Source: a virus. Taken from it: 41,679 nucleotides of DNA. The notes beneath the pieces are model-generated. The model was not told the DNA's origin and did not search any database. It worked only from the letters and a program-made list of their open reading frames with translations. Made by a program: the position numbers and the translations under genes. Shown here in pieces: positions 1-8,403 of this stretch; position 1 is the first letter of the stretch, and each line of letters opens with the position of its first letter. The DNA lies in IMG/VR virus record IMGVR_UViG_3300020157_000006, positions 1 to 41,679 of that record; one strand, given 5' to 3'.

Positions 1-1137
1 GTTGCCGGATCTGCCCTGTTAATGGTTGCCGGTGCTGGAATCGTTGCGGCTGCCCCATTCCTGCTATTGGGCGCTGCTATTGCCTTGGTGATTGATGATT
101 TTCAAGCCTACAGAAATGGTCAGGATTCGCTGATAGGCGAGGCTATGACTAAATGGCCTATTTTGGGTCAGGTGGTGAGGTCATCAGCAGAAATTATTGA
201 TATGGCAATCAATAAAGATGGAATTATAAAAAGCTATGATGCCATGCGAGATAGCTTAAGCGATATGGTCGATCAAGCTAAAATTGATTTTCCAACATTA
301 GCCAAAGTCGCTAATGGTGCAATGGATGGCATGACATGGGGAATTAAAGAGTATCTAAAATGGGCGCAGATGGTTATGGACTTTTTAGAATCCATACCTA
401 TTTCAATTATTGATGGTATCGGCCATTATATGGCGAGAATAACAGGTGGAAACTATGACGACACCCACAACCCAGTCAAAGCCGCTAAAGCCTCAGATAG
501 TTTCAAAGAAAAATCTCCCGCCTTAATAAAAGAAATTATGGCGCGTTATGGGGTAACAGAATACCAAGCCGCTGGCATAGTTGGAAATTTAGGCGCTGAA
601 TCTGGATTAGTACCAGGATTACAGGAAAAAAACCCTAAAAGCGGACGTGGGGGCCTTGGTTGGGCGCAATGGACAGGATCACGCCGTGATGATTTTGAAG
701 AGTACGCGCTTAAACATGGACTAAGAACTGACAGCGATGAAGCCAACAAAGCATTTTTGTTTCATGAGCTAGATAATAAATACCGATCATCTATCGATAA
801 AGTAAAAAGTACGACAAACGCCCATGATGCCATGAGAGCTTTTGAAGCTGATTATGAAAAGGCGGGGGTTAAAAACTTTGAAGGGCGTCAAGCGTTTTCT
901 GATGTTGCTTTAGCTTCTTATGCTTTATCAAATGCCAATAATTCACCTATCAATTCATTAAGCTCAAATGCCTTTGGAAGCGCAGGATCATCTAAATCAA
1001 TATCAGTACAAACTGGAGAAATTCATATTAACACCCAAGCAACGGACGCAGACGGGATAAGCAAGTCAATATTCGACAAATTACAAGAGCAGATTAGTCA
1101 TGCTCTCAACCATTGGGACGACGGAGCAGACGGATGA
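1..1137 (+). CDS. Tail tape measure protein, C-terminal part (gene continues from 40700)
   Basis: This is the 3' end of the gene that starts at 40700. Joined across the circle it encodes about 662 residues, which is short for a tape measure and fits a short contractile tail. The part here begins with an Ala/Leu/Val-rich hydrophobic stretch (bases 22-90). Bases about 520-930 resemble the phage tail lysozyme domain (Phage_lysozyme2): the segments VTEYQAAGIVGNLGAESG and GLGWAQWTGSRRDDFEEYA contain the typical catalytic Glu region (GAESG) and the GWAQWTGSR motif. The protein would set tail length and cut peptidoglycan during DNA injection. The stop TGA overlaps the next start as ATGA. Base 1 is not a start; any in-window start such as ATG 22 is internal. 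Confidence 0.9.
   Translation, partial: VAGSALLMVAGAGIVAAAPFLLLGAAIALVIDDFQAYRNGQDSLIGEAMTKWPILGQVVRSSAEIIDMAINKDGIIKSYDAMRDSLSDMVDQAKIDFPTLAKVANGAMDGMTWGIKEYLKWAQMVMDFLESIPISIIDGIGHYMARITGGNYDDTHNPVKAAKASDSFKEKSPALIKEIMARYGVTEYQAAGIVGNLGAESGLVPGLQEKNPKSGRGGLGWAQWTGSRRDDFEEYALKHGLRTDSDEANKAFLFHELDNKYRSSIDKVKSTTNAHDAMRAFEADYEKAGVKNFEGRQAFSDVALASYALSNANNSPINSLSSNAFGSAGSSKSISVQTGEIHINTQATDADGISKSIFDKLQEQISHALNHWDDGADG
3..128. repeat. Terminal redundancy, left copy
   Basis: These 126 bases are identical to 41554-41679. Extending outward by two bases gives a single difference (t at base 2 against c at 41553). The repeat lies inside one reading frame that is continuous across the junction. This indicates a circular or circularly permuted molecule whose assembly ends overlap, not a functional terminal repeat. 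The length is close to common assembler k-mer sizes (inference). Confidence 0.95.
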
Positions 1138-1745
1138 GCGCAATCAGTCAGTTTATTCCTAATCAACAAATAAGCGCTGCGACCATTATTGCGGATGTTG
1201 CCAGTGTTGCTGAATTGTCAATGTACGCATTAGCGAGTAACTTTGACGAAGTGCAAATGTTTGATCAGTATTACAACCAGTTATTCACAGACGCTAGAAT
1301 TATGAAAGCGAATGTCAATATCCAGTCAAAGCTTATGGATCATCCGGTTGAAGATGGCTCGTTAATTTCTGACTTTAGAATCGTATTGCCGGTAGAAATA
1401 GAACTCAGCGTGATATGCACAGGCATAGCCTATCGTGACGTTTATAAGCGGATATGTGACTGGTTTTTAGCAGGCTGGACGCTTAATGTGTCTACCAAAG
1501 TACAGACCTATAAAAACATGATGATTCAAGCCATGCCGCGTGATGAAACGCCCGACATGTTTGATGTGTGCGTGATAGCGTTAAAGTTGCGGGAAGTGGT
1601 CATTATTACCACGCAGTATCAAACCTTAACGGCAGGTGATGTTGCCAGTGCCAACGATCAATCAACTATTTCATCGGGCGTGGTGGCCCCCAAAACACCA
1701 CCGCCCTCTCTACTGGTACAGTTTAAGAACTGGGTAGGATTATGA
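1134..1745 (+). CDS. Dit-like distal tail / baseplate protein
   Basis: The gene encodes 203 residues starting at ATG 1134, which overlaps the tape measure stop as ATGA; an ORF extended upstream to 1113 would run further into the tape measure. The N-terminal segment with a hydrophobic helix, the IELSVICTGIAYRDVYKRI region and the C-terminal Pro-rich tail resemble the Dit-like tail proteins that follow the tape measure in myophages with DUF3383 sheaths. Expected role: a hub ring joining the tail tube to the baseplate. Gene order (tape measure, Dit-like, plug, hub, spike) supports this. The family call rests on resemblance and position. Confidence 0.7.
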   Translation: MSAISQFIPNQQISAATIIADVASVAELSMYALASNFDEVQMFDQYYNQLFTDARIMKANVNIQSKLMDHPVEDGSLISDFRIVLPVEIELSVICTGIAYRDVYKRICDWFLAGWTLNVSTKVQTYKNMMIQAMPRDETPDMFDVCVIALKLREVVIITTQYQTLTAGDVASANDQSTISSGVVAPKTPPPSLLVQFKNWVGL

Positions 1746-2056
1746 TATTAATCCCTATTCAGGCTATTCCAAGACAAGAATTTAAAGTCACACTGGATAG
1801 TTCAGTATTTGATATTACATTAGTAGCAGTACAAGACATGATGTACGCAACCATCGTAAATAATGGCGTCACTATCGTAAGTGGAGCACGTTGTGTTGCC
1901 GGTTATCCCATTTTGACCAGTAAATCGATGCTTGGCCAAGCAGGTAATTTTGGCTTCTCAACGCCCAATAATGAAAATCCATGGTGGCCAAATTTTGGCA
2001 TTACTCATCAGTTGTTATATGCGACCGCCTTGGAGTTAGCCAATGGCGCAATTTGA
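1742..2056 (+). CDS. Baseplate plug protein
   Basis: This 104-residue protein starts at ATG 1742, overlapping the previous stop by 4 bases, and itself overlaps the next gene by 14 bases. It is a small beta-rich protein with a C-terminal Trp/Pro patch (NPWWPNFG) typical of the baseplate plug family first described structurally in cyanophage Pam3. That family closes the tube between the Dit-like ring and the hub. The assignment comes from length, the NPWWPNF-type motif and position; it has no enzymatic signature. Confidence 0.65.
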   Translation: MILIPIQAIPRQEFKVTLDSSVFDITLVAVQDMMYATIVNNGVTIVSGARCVAGYPILTSKSMLGQAGNFGFSTPNNENPWWPNFGITHQLLYATALELANGAI

Positions 2057-2924
2057 TGACCGACTATTCAAGATTGTTTTTAGCTATACCAAAAATGGAC
2101 AGCCCACACAATTAACGCTGGATGGTGGGTTGGATATTAAGGCGCATGGCATGCAATATGTTAATGCGATTCAGGATGAATGCAGTCTAGTAATTAGTAA
2201 TTTAAAGCGCGAAACGAGAGATACGTTAGCGACACAATTAACCCAATGGACCTACGACCAGGAACGTAAAAGTGTTCAGGTCTATGCGGGGCGCGTATCA
2301 ACCGGCGTCTCTTTACTTTACACCGGCGATATTATCCGGTGTGTAGCCTCTCAGCCTCCCAATATTGACCTACACATTAAGAGCAAAACCGCACAATTCT
2401 GGAAATACAGTCTATTAAAACAAGCCATGGCGATTGATTCTAATCTGTCACAAATTGCCCAGCAAAGTGCTGATAGCATGGGTCTAACCCTGCAATTTGA
2501 AGCAACCGACGCCACTATTATGAATTATTGCTATACCGGATCAGCCATTAAACAAATCGACAAATTAAACGCCATTGGCGGCATCGATGCGTTTGTGGAT
2601 GGCAACACGCTGGTTGTTAAAAACAAGAATGTTGCTCGATCAGGGACAGTCCCCATTATCAGCGCACAAACTGGCATGATCGGAATCCCTGAAATGACGG
2701 AATATGGTGTGAGAATTAGGACGTTGCTTTCAAACGCTTGCAAAATTGGCGGTAAATTCCAACTCATCAGCACGTCTAACCCGCTCTTAAATGACAATTA
2801 TCTGATTTATCAAATGGGGTTTGAGATAGCCAGTCGAGATACGCCTTTTTATACGATTCTTGAAGCGGCGCGAAGTATCCATGGCTATATGGGACCGTCC
2901 AGCTTGGGATTACCTAACGCATAA
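2043..2924 (+). CDS. Baseplate hub protein, gp44/gpD-like
   Basis: The product is 293 residues. The opening (FKIVFSYTKNGQPTQLTLDG), the internal hub-fold region (YTGDIIRCVASQPPNIDLHIKS) and the C-terminal YLIYQMGFEIASRDTPFYT resemble the Mu gp44 / T4 gp27 / P2 gpD hub family, which forms the trimeric torus at the tail tip. It follows the plug gene by overlap and precedes the spike gene, the normal order. A 76-bp spacer with a perfect palindrome follows it, the only non-overlapping junction in this baseplate run. Confidence 0.75.
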   Translation: MAQFDDRLFKIVFSYTKNGQPTQLTLDGGLDIKAHGMQYVNAIQDECSLVISNLKRETRDTLATQLTQWTYDQERKSVQVYAGRVSTGVSLLYTGDIIRCVASQPPNIDLHIKSKTAQFWKYSLLKQAMAIDSNLSQIAQQSADSMGLTLQFEATDATIMNYCYTGSAIKQIDKLNAIGGIDAFVDGNTLVVKNKNVARSGTVPIISAQTGMIGIPEMTEYGVRIRTLLSNACKIGGKFQLISTSNPLLNDNYLIYQMGFEIASRDTPFYTILEAARSIHGYMGPSSLGLPNA

Positions 2925-2940
2925 AAAGACTTAATTACCC

Positions 2941-2960
2941 TGATTTATTGCAATAAATCA
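2941..2960. repeat. 20-bp perfect palindrome in the hub-spike spacer
   Basis: TGATTTATTGCAATAAATCA is a perfect, loopless 20-bp palindrome centred in the only gap between baseplate genes. Its core ATTGCAAT recurs 8 bases further on, at 2967-2974. A loopless symmetric site is more like a protein-binding operator than an RNA terminator, and no T-run follows it. Function is unknown. Confidence 0.85.
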
Positions 2961-3000
2961 TGACGCATTGCAATAGGACATGCTTAATATTCCCTAACCC

Positions 3001-3654
3001 ATGACAAATTCAAACATACCCAGCAAGAACCCGGCAGATGAAAGTACGCTTACGGGCATGCTTAATACAGTTTTGCGTAAAAATGCCATGTCAACAGATG
3101 GGCAGTTACCAGCAATCGTTATCAGTTATGACCGTGTTAAGAATGTTGCTTGCGTAAGGCCTTTGATTGACATAGTAGGCACCGGCGGACAAACCATTCA
3201 GCGCGCACAAATAGCCGCTATTCCGGTTTTAGCCTTGGGTGGAGGCGGCTTCTGTGTAACGTTTCCATTGGTGGCCGGTGACACGGGATGGATACAAGCC
3301 AGTGATAGGGATATTTCTCTATTCATGCAATCGCTTAAAGAATCCAAGCCCAACACACTCAGGATTAAAGATTTTGCAGATGCACGTTTTATACCGGACT
3401 CATTCAGAAAATACACGTATGACAATAGCCATGATTCAGCAGCAATGGTCATTCAGTCATGGGATGGCTCAGTAAAAATAACCCTGCAACCGGGCTCAGT
3501 GAATATTAAAGCCGCAGCGATAAATATAACGGGGGCTGTGAATATCAACGGAAATATAACAACGACGGGCACAATCACCAACAACGGTCATGCTGTTGAC
3601 TCTACGCACAAACATAACGATCCACAAGGCGGCACAACAGGAACACCACTATGA
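3001..3654 (+). CDS. Baseplate spike / puncturing protein (Gp138-like, gpV-like)
   Basis: The product is 217 residues. The N-terminal part, with IVISYDRVKNVACVRPLIDIV and DTGWIQASDRDIS, matches the OB-fold of Gp138-N/gpV-type spikes. The second half (SVKITLQPGSVNIKAAAINI and onward) is a repetitive beta-helix. The end carries an H-K-H sequence in THKHNDPQGG, the kind of His motif that binds iron at spike tips. There is no good Shine-Dalgarno before ATG 3001. A 14-codon ORF (ATG 2960 to TGA 3002-3004) ends over this start as ATGA, so translation may be coupled. Confidence 0.8.
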   Translation: MTNSNIPSKNPADESTLTGMLNTVLRKNAMSTDGQLPAIVISYDRVKNVACVRPLIDIVGTGGQTIQRAQIAAIPVLALGGGGFCVTFPLVAGDTGWIQASDRDISLFMQSLKESKPNTLRIKDFADARFIPDSFRKYTYDNSHDSAAMVIQSWDGSVKITLQPGSVNIKAAAINITGAVNINGNITTTGTITNNGHAVDSTHKHNDPQGGTTGTPL

Positions 3655-3992
3655 CGCAATCCATAGCATTGATTAATAATGATATTGGCCTGGATCAATT
3701 CGGAAATCTTGGATTTGTAGCGGGTATTAATGCAGTGATGCAGAATTGCCAGACGGCTATGCTCGCGCAAATGGGAGAAATGATGTATGCCATGAGCAGC
3801 GGAATGCCAACCCTGCAAACTGCTTGGAATAATTATAATCCCAGGCAATTTGAATCGGCAGCGAGAGCCGTATTAATGGCTGTATATGGTGTTACGTCAG
3901 TACAGTCATTTAGTGCTCAACTATCCAACAATGTGCTGACTTATGGCGCAACCATCCAAACCATTTACGGAGTAACTCAAATCAATGGCTAA
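3651..3992 (+). CDS. Baseplate wedge protein, gpW/gp25-like
   Basis: This 113-residue protein overlaps the spike gene stop by 4 bases (ATGA) and the J gene start by 8. Size and position between spike and J match the gpW/T4 gp25 family, which anchors the sheath to the baseplate. The opening contains IGLDQFGNLGFVAG, a form of the D-x-x-x-D/N-G-N-L segment seen in these proteins. The C-terminal half is poorly conserved by eye, so the call leans on synteny. Confidence 0.65.
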   Translation: MTQSIALINNDIGLDQFGNLGFVAGINAVMQNCQTAMLAQMGEMMYAMSSGMPTLQTAWNNYNPRQFESAARAVLMAVYGVTSVQSFSAQLSNNVLTYGATIQTIYGVTQING

Positions 3993-5175
3993 TACTTACG
4001 TAAATTCAACAGGCGTTATTTTAACTGATACCTCTGATATTCTAGCTGCAGTCCAAGCCGAATGGACAGTAGCATTAGGCACTAATTTAATTACTACACC
4101 TAGCACCCCGCAAGGCGTCTTAATCGCCCAAGAAACACAAGCCCGCACAAATGTGATGAACAATAACGCGGCATTAGCTAATCAAATTAATCCAAATGTT
4201 GCGGGAGGTGTATTTCTAAAGGCTATTTGCGCCTTGTTTAACATTCCAATTCCTGCGGCTACTTATACAACTGTTACGGCTACATTGTCAGGCGTAGCGG
4301 GAACGATTATCGCTGCAGGAACCCAAGCAACCACGGGCGCGGGTGATATTTTTCAACTTATATCACCTGTTAAAATTGGAGTTGGTGGTACGGTTTCAGG
4401 TAATTTTCAAGCGCTTGTTTCAGGTGCGATTCCTTGTAGTGCGGGATCTCTTTCAAATATCGCAATACAAACAGCCGTCATAGGCTGGGAATCAATTACC
4501 AATCCATTGGCGGGGGTTATTGGTATTTCCGCATTATCGGACGCTCAAATCCGCACGTTACGCAATAATACGTTAGGCGCTAACGGGGTTAGTTCGGTGG
4601 CTGCACAAATATCAGCGCTGTACTTAGTGCCCGGAGTAACCTCCTTGGCCTATCTTGAAAACAACACAAATGTACCTCAAACCATTAATGGCATTTATCT
4701 TGTTGCCAATAGTGTTTGGGCATGCGTTTCAGGCGGGACACCCGCTGCTATTGGTGCGGCATTATTAGCAGGTAAAACAGCGGGGGCAGCGTGGAATGGC
4801 GCTCAAGGGGTCACAGTGATAGAGGCGGCCAGTGGGCAATCTTATCAGGTGCTTTATGATGTCCCCACCCCTGTCCCGATTTTGGTAAGAATTACCCTCA
4901 GCCAAGGTACAAGCACCGCTAATTTATCGGTATCAGGTCCACAGGCTGTTTTAGATTTCGCAAACGGGCTATTAGCCGGAGAGCCGGGCTTTGTTATTGG
5001 CGCTAATGCATCACCTTACGATTTGGCCTCCGCTATAGCTATTGAAAATCCAGGGGTAAAAGTACGGAAAGTTGAGGTCGCACTCGTCTCGACTGGCATC
5101 TATCAAACCACTGAAATAGCTATCGCACTTAATCAAATAGCTACTGTTAGCAGCGTCACAGTGGTCATGGTATGA
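3985..5175 (+). CDS. Baseplate J-like protein
   Basis: The product is 396 residues. The N-terminus (YVNSTGVILTDTSDILAAV, then a long helix with NPNVAGGVFLKAICALFNI) and the central SDAQIRTLRNNTLGANGVSS are characteristic of baseplate J/gp47 proteins (DUF2163/Baseplate_J fold). J proteins form the wedge dimer that triggers sheath contraction. The gene overlaps both neighbours (8 bp upstream, 4 bp ATGA downstream), so it is part of one translationally coupled baseplate operon. Confidence 0.85.
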   Translation: MANTYVNSTGVILTDTSDILAAVQAEWTVALGTNLITTPSTPQGVLIAQETQARTNVMNNNAALANQINPNVAGGVFLKAICALFNIPIPAATYTTVTATLSGVAGTIIAAGTQATTGAGDIFQLISPVKIGVGGTVSGNFQALVSGAIPCSAGSLSNIAIQTAVIGWESITNPLAGVIGISALSDAQIRTLRNNTLGANGVSSVAAQISALYLVPGVTSLAYLENNTNVPQTINGIYLVANSVWACVSGGTPAAIGAALLAGKTAGAAWNGAQGVTVIEAASGQSYQVLYDVPTPVPILVRITLSQGTSTANLSVSGPQAVLDFANGLLAGEPGFVIGANASPYDLASAIAIENPGVKVRKVEVALVSTGIYQTTEIAIALNQIATVSSVTVVMV

Positions 5176-5861
5176 GTCGGAATCAATCAATTAATCTGAG
5201 TGTTGATCTTACTAAGGCCTTGTTGTGGCAATATAACAATTCAACTGCATTACAGGCTCTTATTAATCAAAAAAACACCTGGTATCAAACCAACCAGGTG
5301 AGCTTTTGGAATAACTGGATCGCTAATGTATTTAATATATCAACAGCCACAACATTTGGTTTGAATGTTTGGGGGATTATTGTTGGGCAAAGCCGTAATA
5401 TTGCCGTAGGAACATCATCTGGTAAATTTGGCGTAGTGGGTGGCTATAATGCGGGGAGCTTTAATTCAGCTCCATTTAATTTCGGCGGCTGGAATAGTAG
5501 TGCTTATACACCTGCAATTCCCTATCAGTTACCCGATGCAATTTATCGAACTTTGATAATCGCGAAGGCGCTGATAAACGTCTCTAAAAATACAATCCCA
5601 GCGTTAAATGCAATTATAAAGCTCGTCTTTGCTGGGCGTGGTGGGATTTATTATGTTGATAATCACAACATGACAATCACACTTCAATACAACTTCAATC
5701 CGACTCTCATAGAATTTGCAATCATCACACAAATCTTATCAGCTTCTCGACCCGCTGCGGTTTTATTAAATTTTTCTGGCTATACGCGAAGTATGACAGG
5801 TGGATTTAATGCGGGGAGTTTTAATTCAATAACTTATAACTACGGCGGGTTTTCATCTTAA
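5172..5861 (+). CDS. DUF2612 tail/baseplate protein, gpI-like
   Basis: The product is 229 residues, directly after J, the position of P2 gpI and DUF2612 proteins. The segment WNNWIANVFNISTATTFGLN and a run of small aromatic residues fit DUF2612. Two near-copies of a GG(Y/F)NAGSFNS...(F/Y)N(F/Y)GG motif occur at residues about 90-110 and at the C-terminus (210-229). The second half of the protein may be a surface-exposed attachment point for the tail fiber encoded next. Confidence 0.75.
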   Translation: MSRNQSINLSVDLTKALLWQYNNSTALQALINQKNTWYQTNQVSFWNNWIANVFNISTATTFGLNVWGIIVGQSRNIAVGTSSGKFGVVGGYNAGSFNSAPFNFGGWNSSAYTPAIPYQLPDAIYRTLIIAKALINVSKNTIPALNAIIKLVFAGRGGIYYVDNHNMTITLQYNFNPTLIEFAIITQILSASRPAAVLLNFSGYTRSMTGGFNAGSFNSITYNYGGFSS

Positions 5862-5870
5862 TGGATATTT

Positions 5871-7166
5871 ATGGCTACTGAAATTTTTAAAAATAACGCT
5901 AAAACTGTATTAGGGGCGCCATTATCAAATAGCGCCACATCATTAACGCTTTTTTCAGGGTCTGGCGCACTGTTTCCAGTGCCAGCCGCAGGGCAGTTTT
6001 TTAGAATATCTTTACTCGATGCTCTCACCCAATCAGTCGTTGAGATTGTGACATGCACAGCAAGAACAGGCGACGTGTGTACGATTACTCGAGCACAGGA
6101 AGGTACTACAGCAGTGTCTTGGTTGACGGGAGATTATGCGGCCAACAATCCGACGGCAGGCGCTATAGCTAATCTGGCTCAACCGATACAGATACAATCT
6201 AATCAATTCGTATCGTCCTCAGCCGGAGGCACAGCGGATGCACTAACAGGCACTTTTACACCCGCCATTACCAGTTTAACAAACGGAATGGCGTTAAATG
6301 TTCGTGCTGGATCTGCAAACGCCACAACAACCCCCACATTTAGTCCAAACGGATTAACACCGCTAGTCATAGTTAAAGGCGCGGGGGTTCCATTGGCTGT
6401 AGGCGATATCGCAGGGGCTGGGCACTGGATAGAATTACAATACGATCAGACGCTCAATGTCTGGGTGCTATTGAATCCAGCAACTGGAGTTTCAACGAGA
6501 GCAGCAAACTTTACTAAGAGCGTAATCCCTGCGGGTTCGGCTTATTCAACCGTAGTTTTAACAGCGGCACAAAGCGGATCATTTGTTAAATTAACAAATA
6601 CGTATGCAACATTGCCCGCCTTAGCGCAGGGCTTAACTTACACTTTCATAGGGCCCGGTATTATTAACGCAGGGTATTCTGCGCAAGTTAATTATCCTGA
6701 TAATACAATATCAACTGGTATACCTAGTATATCCGTGGGGTATGGATGCTCACTTGAGATTGGGTGCGACGGTGCTAGCTGGTTTGTATACAACATGGCC
6801 GGTGATGTGATGTTAACAGCGGGATCTGGTTTAACTCATAGAGCGGTTAGGTCCGATCAGGTGTTAGGTGGAACTGGAACTTCTTATCAAAACATGACAG
6901 GTCTAGGCGGTAGGGCATTAGCCACCAATATTTACAACGGCAATACCTATCCTATCGAAGTAACAGTAACGAGTACTGGACCGTTAGGCCCTATAGATAC
7001 GTACAATACAATCTCCCTTACTGTAGGGTCAGAAACTTTTAATGGTACTACATCAACTAGCAGGGGAGCAGTTCCCTTTGCAACAGTAAGTGCTATAGTA
7101 CCTGCAGGCGTTTGGTACTCGGTAAACTCAAATTACAATTTATCTCGTTGGTCGGAGTTAAGATAA
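5871..7166 (+). CDS. Tail fiber protein
   Basis: The product is 431 residues. The N-terminus (ATEIFKNNAKTVLGAPLSNS and the TRAQEGTTAVSW segment) is the anchor domain found on many myophage fibers that attach to the DUF2612/gpI protein. The middle has GGTADALTGTF and Ala/Thr-rich beta repeats. The C-terminal ~110 residues end in a small receptor-binding-like domain with a YNLSRWSELR tail. It would bind the host surface. The stop TAA overlaps the chaperone start as TAATG. Fiber tips are usually the most exchanged part of such genomes. Confidence 0.8.
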   Translation: MATEIFKNNAKTVLGAPLSNSATSLTLFSGSGALFPVPAAGQFFRISLLDALTQSVVEIVTCTARTGDVCTITRAQEGTTAVSWLTGDYAANNPTAGAIANLAQPIQIQSNQFVSSSAGGTADALTGTFTPAITSLTNGMALNVRAGSANATTTPTFSPNGLTPLVIVKGAGVPLAVGDIAGAGHWIELQYDQTLNVWVLLNPATGVSTRAANFTKSVIPAGSAYSTVVLTAAQSGSFVKLTNTYATLPALAQGLTYTFIGPGIINAGYSAQVNYPDNTISTGIPSISVGYGCSLEIGCDGASWFVYNMAGDVMLTAGSGLTHRAVRSDQVLGGTGTSYQNMTGLGGRALATNIYNGNTYPIEVTVTSTGPLGPIDTYNTISLTVGSETFNGTTSTSRGAVPFATVSAIVPAGVWYSVNSNYNLSRWSELR

Positions 7167-7555
7167 TGCCATACTACTTAAATAACACAACTAATCAATT
7201 ATATTGGCTGGATTTAGAAGATCATGAGCATGCTCTACCTGATGGTTGTACAGCAATAACTAATGAGCAGGCGCAAGCAATTCATGATGCTAATGATGCT
7301 GCTAGAGCTGATGTAGTAGCCACTTACCCACAGCCCACAGCGTTTGCGGAAAGCGTAAAGGACGCTTTGGGAGGTATAGTAGGCATTAGTAACCTGCCGT
7401 CTGCAGCGCTCTTTTTTGCAGCGGTACAGACCCAGACCTGGGTGGATACGATGGCGCTTATACAGGATGCTAAAAATAAATCGGTCATTAGCGCTGATCA
7501 ATATGCTGCAATTAAAGCGGCTGCCACTACGTTTAATATCCCGATAACCTTATAA
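7166..7555 (+). CDS. Tail fiber assembly chaperone-like protein
   Basis: The product is 129 residues. ATG 7166 is preferred because it has a GGAG site at 7154-7157 and overlaps the fiber stop as TAATG; a longer reading back to 7112 would start inside the fiber. The N-terminus (YYLNNTTNQLYWLDLEDH, then TAITNEQAQAIHDAND) is the usual opening of small tail-fiber assembly proteins that bind the fiber tip. The C-terminal half is helical. An intrinsic terminator follows at 7581. Confidence 0.7.
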   Translation: MPYYLNNTTNQLYWLDLEDHEHALPDGCTAITNEQAQAIHDANDAARADVVATYPQPTAFAESVKDALGGIVGISNLPSAALFFAAVQTQTWVDTMALIQDAKNKSVISADQYAAIKAAATTFNIPITL

Positions 7556-7580
7556 CTATTTTGTTATATAACCCAACCAG

Positions 7581-7602
7581 ACCGCTTAACTGCGGTTTTT
7601 TT
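7581..7602 (+). terminator. Intrinsic terminator after the fiber genes
   Basis: The hairpin ACCGC-ttaact-GCGGT is followed by seven T residues and then ATG. It belongs to a family of similar terminator-plus-ATG units in this genome (12203 on - strand, 27124, 32390, 34664, 38107). Confidence 0.85.
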
Positions 7603-7625
7603 ATGTCTGAAATAAAGGAAAAAAA

Positions 7626-7766
7626 ATGAAAAAGAGTCCGGTTAAATTAATGATGTTTTCAATAATGGTGCTGTTAAGCATCACTTTATTTGCTTGCTCA
7701 AGCACTCAACCTATTACATCCGCAATGGGCGTAGAGCTTGAGGCGAGTTGTGATATTTGGGAATAA
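7626..7766 (+). CDS. Small lipoprotein, possible outer spanin
   Basis: This 46-residue ORF has ATG 7626 after an AAGGAA site. It encodes a basic start (MKKSPVK), a hydrophobic core and a lipobox LFAC with Cys24, giving a mature lipoprotein of about 23 residues. Position at the head of the lysis cassette and the small size recall Rz1-type outer spanins, but the mature part is neither Pro-rich nor long. No inner-membrane spanin partner is visible beside it. The upstream mini-ORF ATG 7603 ends over this start as AATGA. Confidence 0.6.
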   Translation: MKKSPVKLMMFSIMVLLSITLFACSSTQPITSAMGVELEASCDIWE

Positions 7767-7770
7767 TCCG

Positions 7771-8403
7771 ATGATTACTTCAAAACAGGCCGTCGATTTA
7801 GCGGCGGCAATATATGACCCGATTGATGAAAGTAAGTTTGATACAGTAATTAAAATAGCTGGCGTGACAGTCGGGGTTAAAAATCTCGGTGATGTAACGG
7901 TCTTTAGTTTCGCTGGGAGTGAAAAGACGTTAGATTTTTTAAGGGACTCGTTCATCATTCCTGAATATCACCCGGGCGTTGGAGTCGTGGCCACTGGTTT
8001 TATGGTGGGCATGGATTCGATTTTTGAAAGCCTTTTGTCTTATCTACATGAGGCAAAAAGCATAGCGATTACTGGCCATAGCCTGGGTTGTTCGCATGGG
8101 CTAATCTTGGCTGGTCTATGTTTTTATAATGATTTTGCAGTTGCATCATTGGATTTATTCGCACCGCCAAAAACATCCTATTCGTATTTAAAAGGACTCG
8201 TTAAAAAGTGCGTTCCAACGATTAGGGCTTATCACAATGGACTTGACCCTGTACCCACAATCCCGCTTGGGCATGATTGGGCGCAGTATGACTTAATCCA
8301 TCTCCATGAAGAACCGCAACCCCCTTGGCATTTAGATCCAGTTCGGTGGCACATGATTGACCTTTATAAGCGTGGAATCGAGAAATTAAATGACGAAAAA
8401 TAG
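7771..8403 (+). CDS. Class 3 lipase-like alpha/beta hydrolase
   Basis: The product is 210 residues from ATG 7771; reading back to 7738 would run into the lipoprotein gene. The nucleophile elbow GHSLG places Ser104. The sequence LDPVPTIP around Asp159 matches the D-x-V-P motif of class 3 lipases, and His194 (RWHMIDL) can complete the triad in the usual S-D-H order. It likely cleaves lipids or another ester bond. It overlaps the endolysin gene by 14 bases, so it is expressed with lysis functions. It has no signal peptide, so it would need the holin to reach the envelope. Confidence 0.75.
   Translation: MITSKQAVDLAAAIYDPIDESKFDTVIKIAGVTVGVKNLGDVTVFSFAGSEKTLDFLRDSFIIPEYHPGVGVVATGFMVGMDSIFESLLSYLHEAKSIAITGHSLGCSHGLILAGLCFYNDFAVASLDLFAPPKTSYSYLKGLVKKCVPTIRAYHNGLDPVPTIPLGHDWAQYDLIHLHEEPQPPWHLDPVRWHMIDLYKRGIEKLNDEK

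Noticed and set aside
3-128. Short direct terminal repeats as a packaging feature
   Set aside because: The repeat lies inside the tape measure gene and has assembler-overlap length; natural terminal repeats would not split a structural gene this way.
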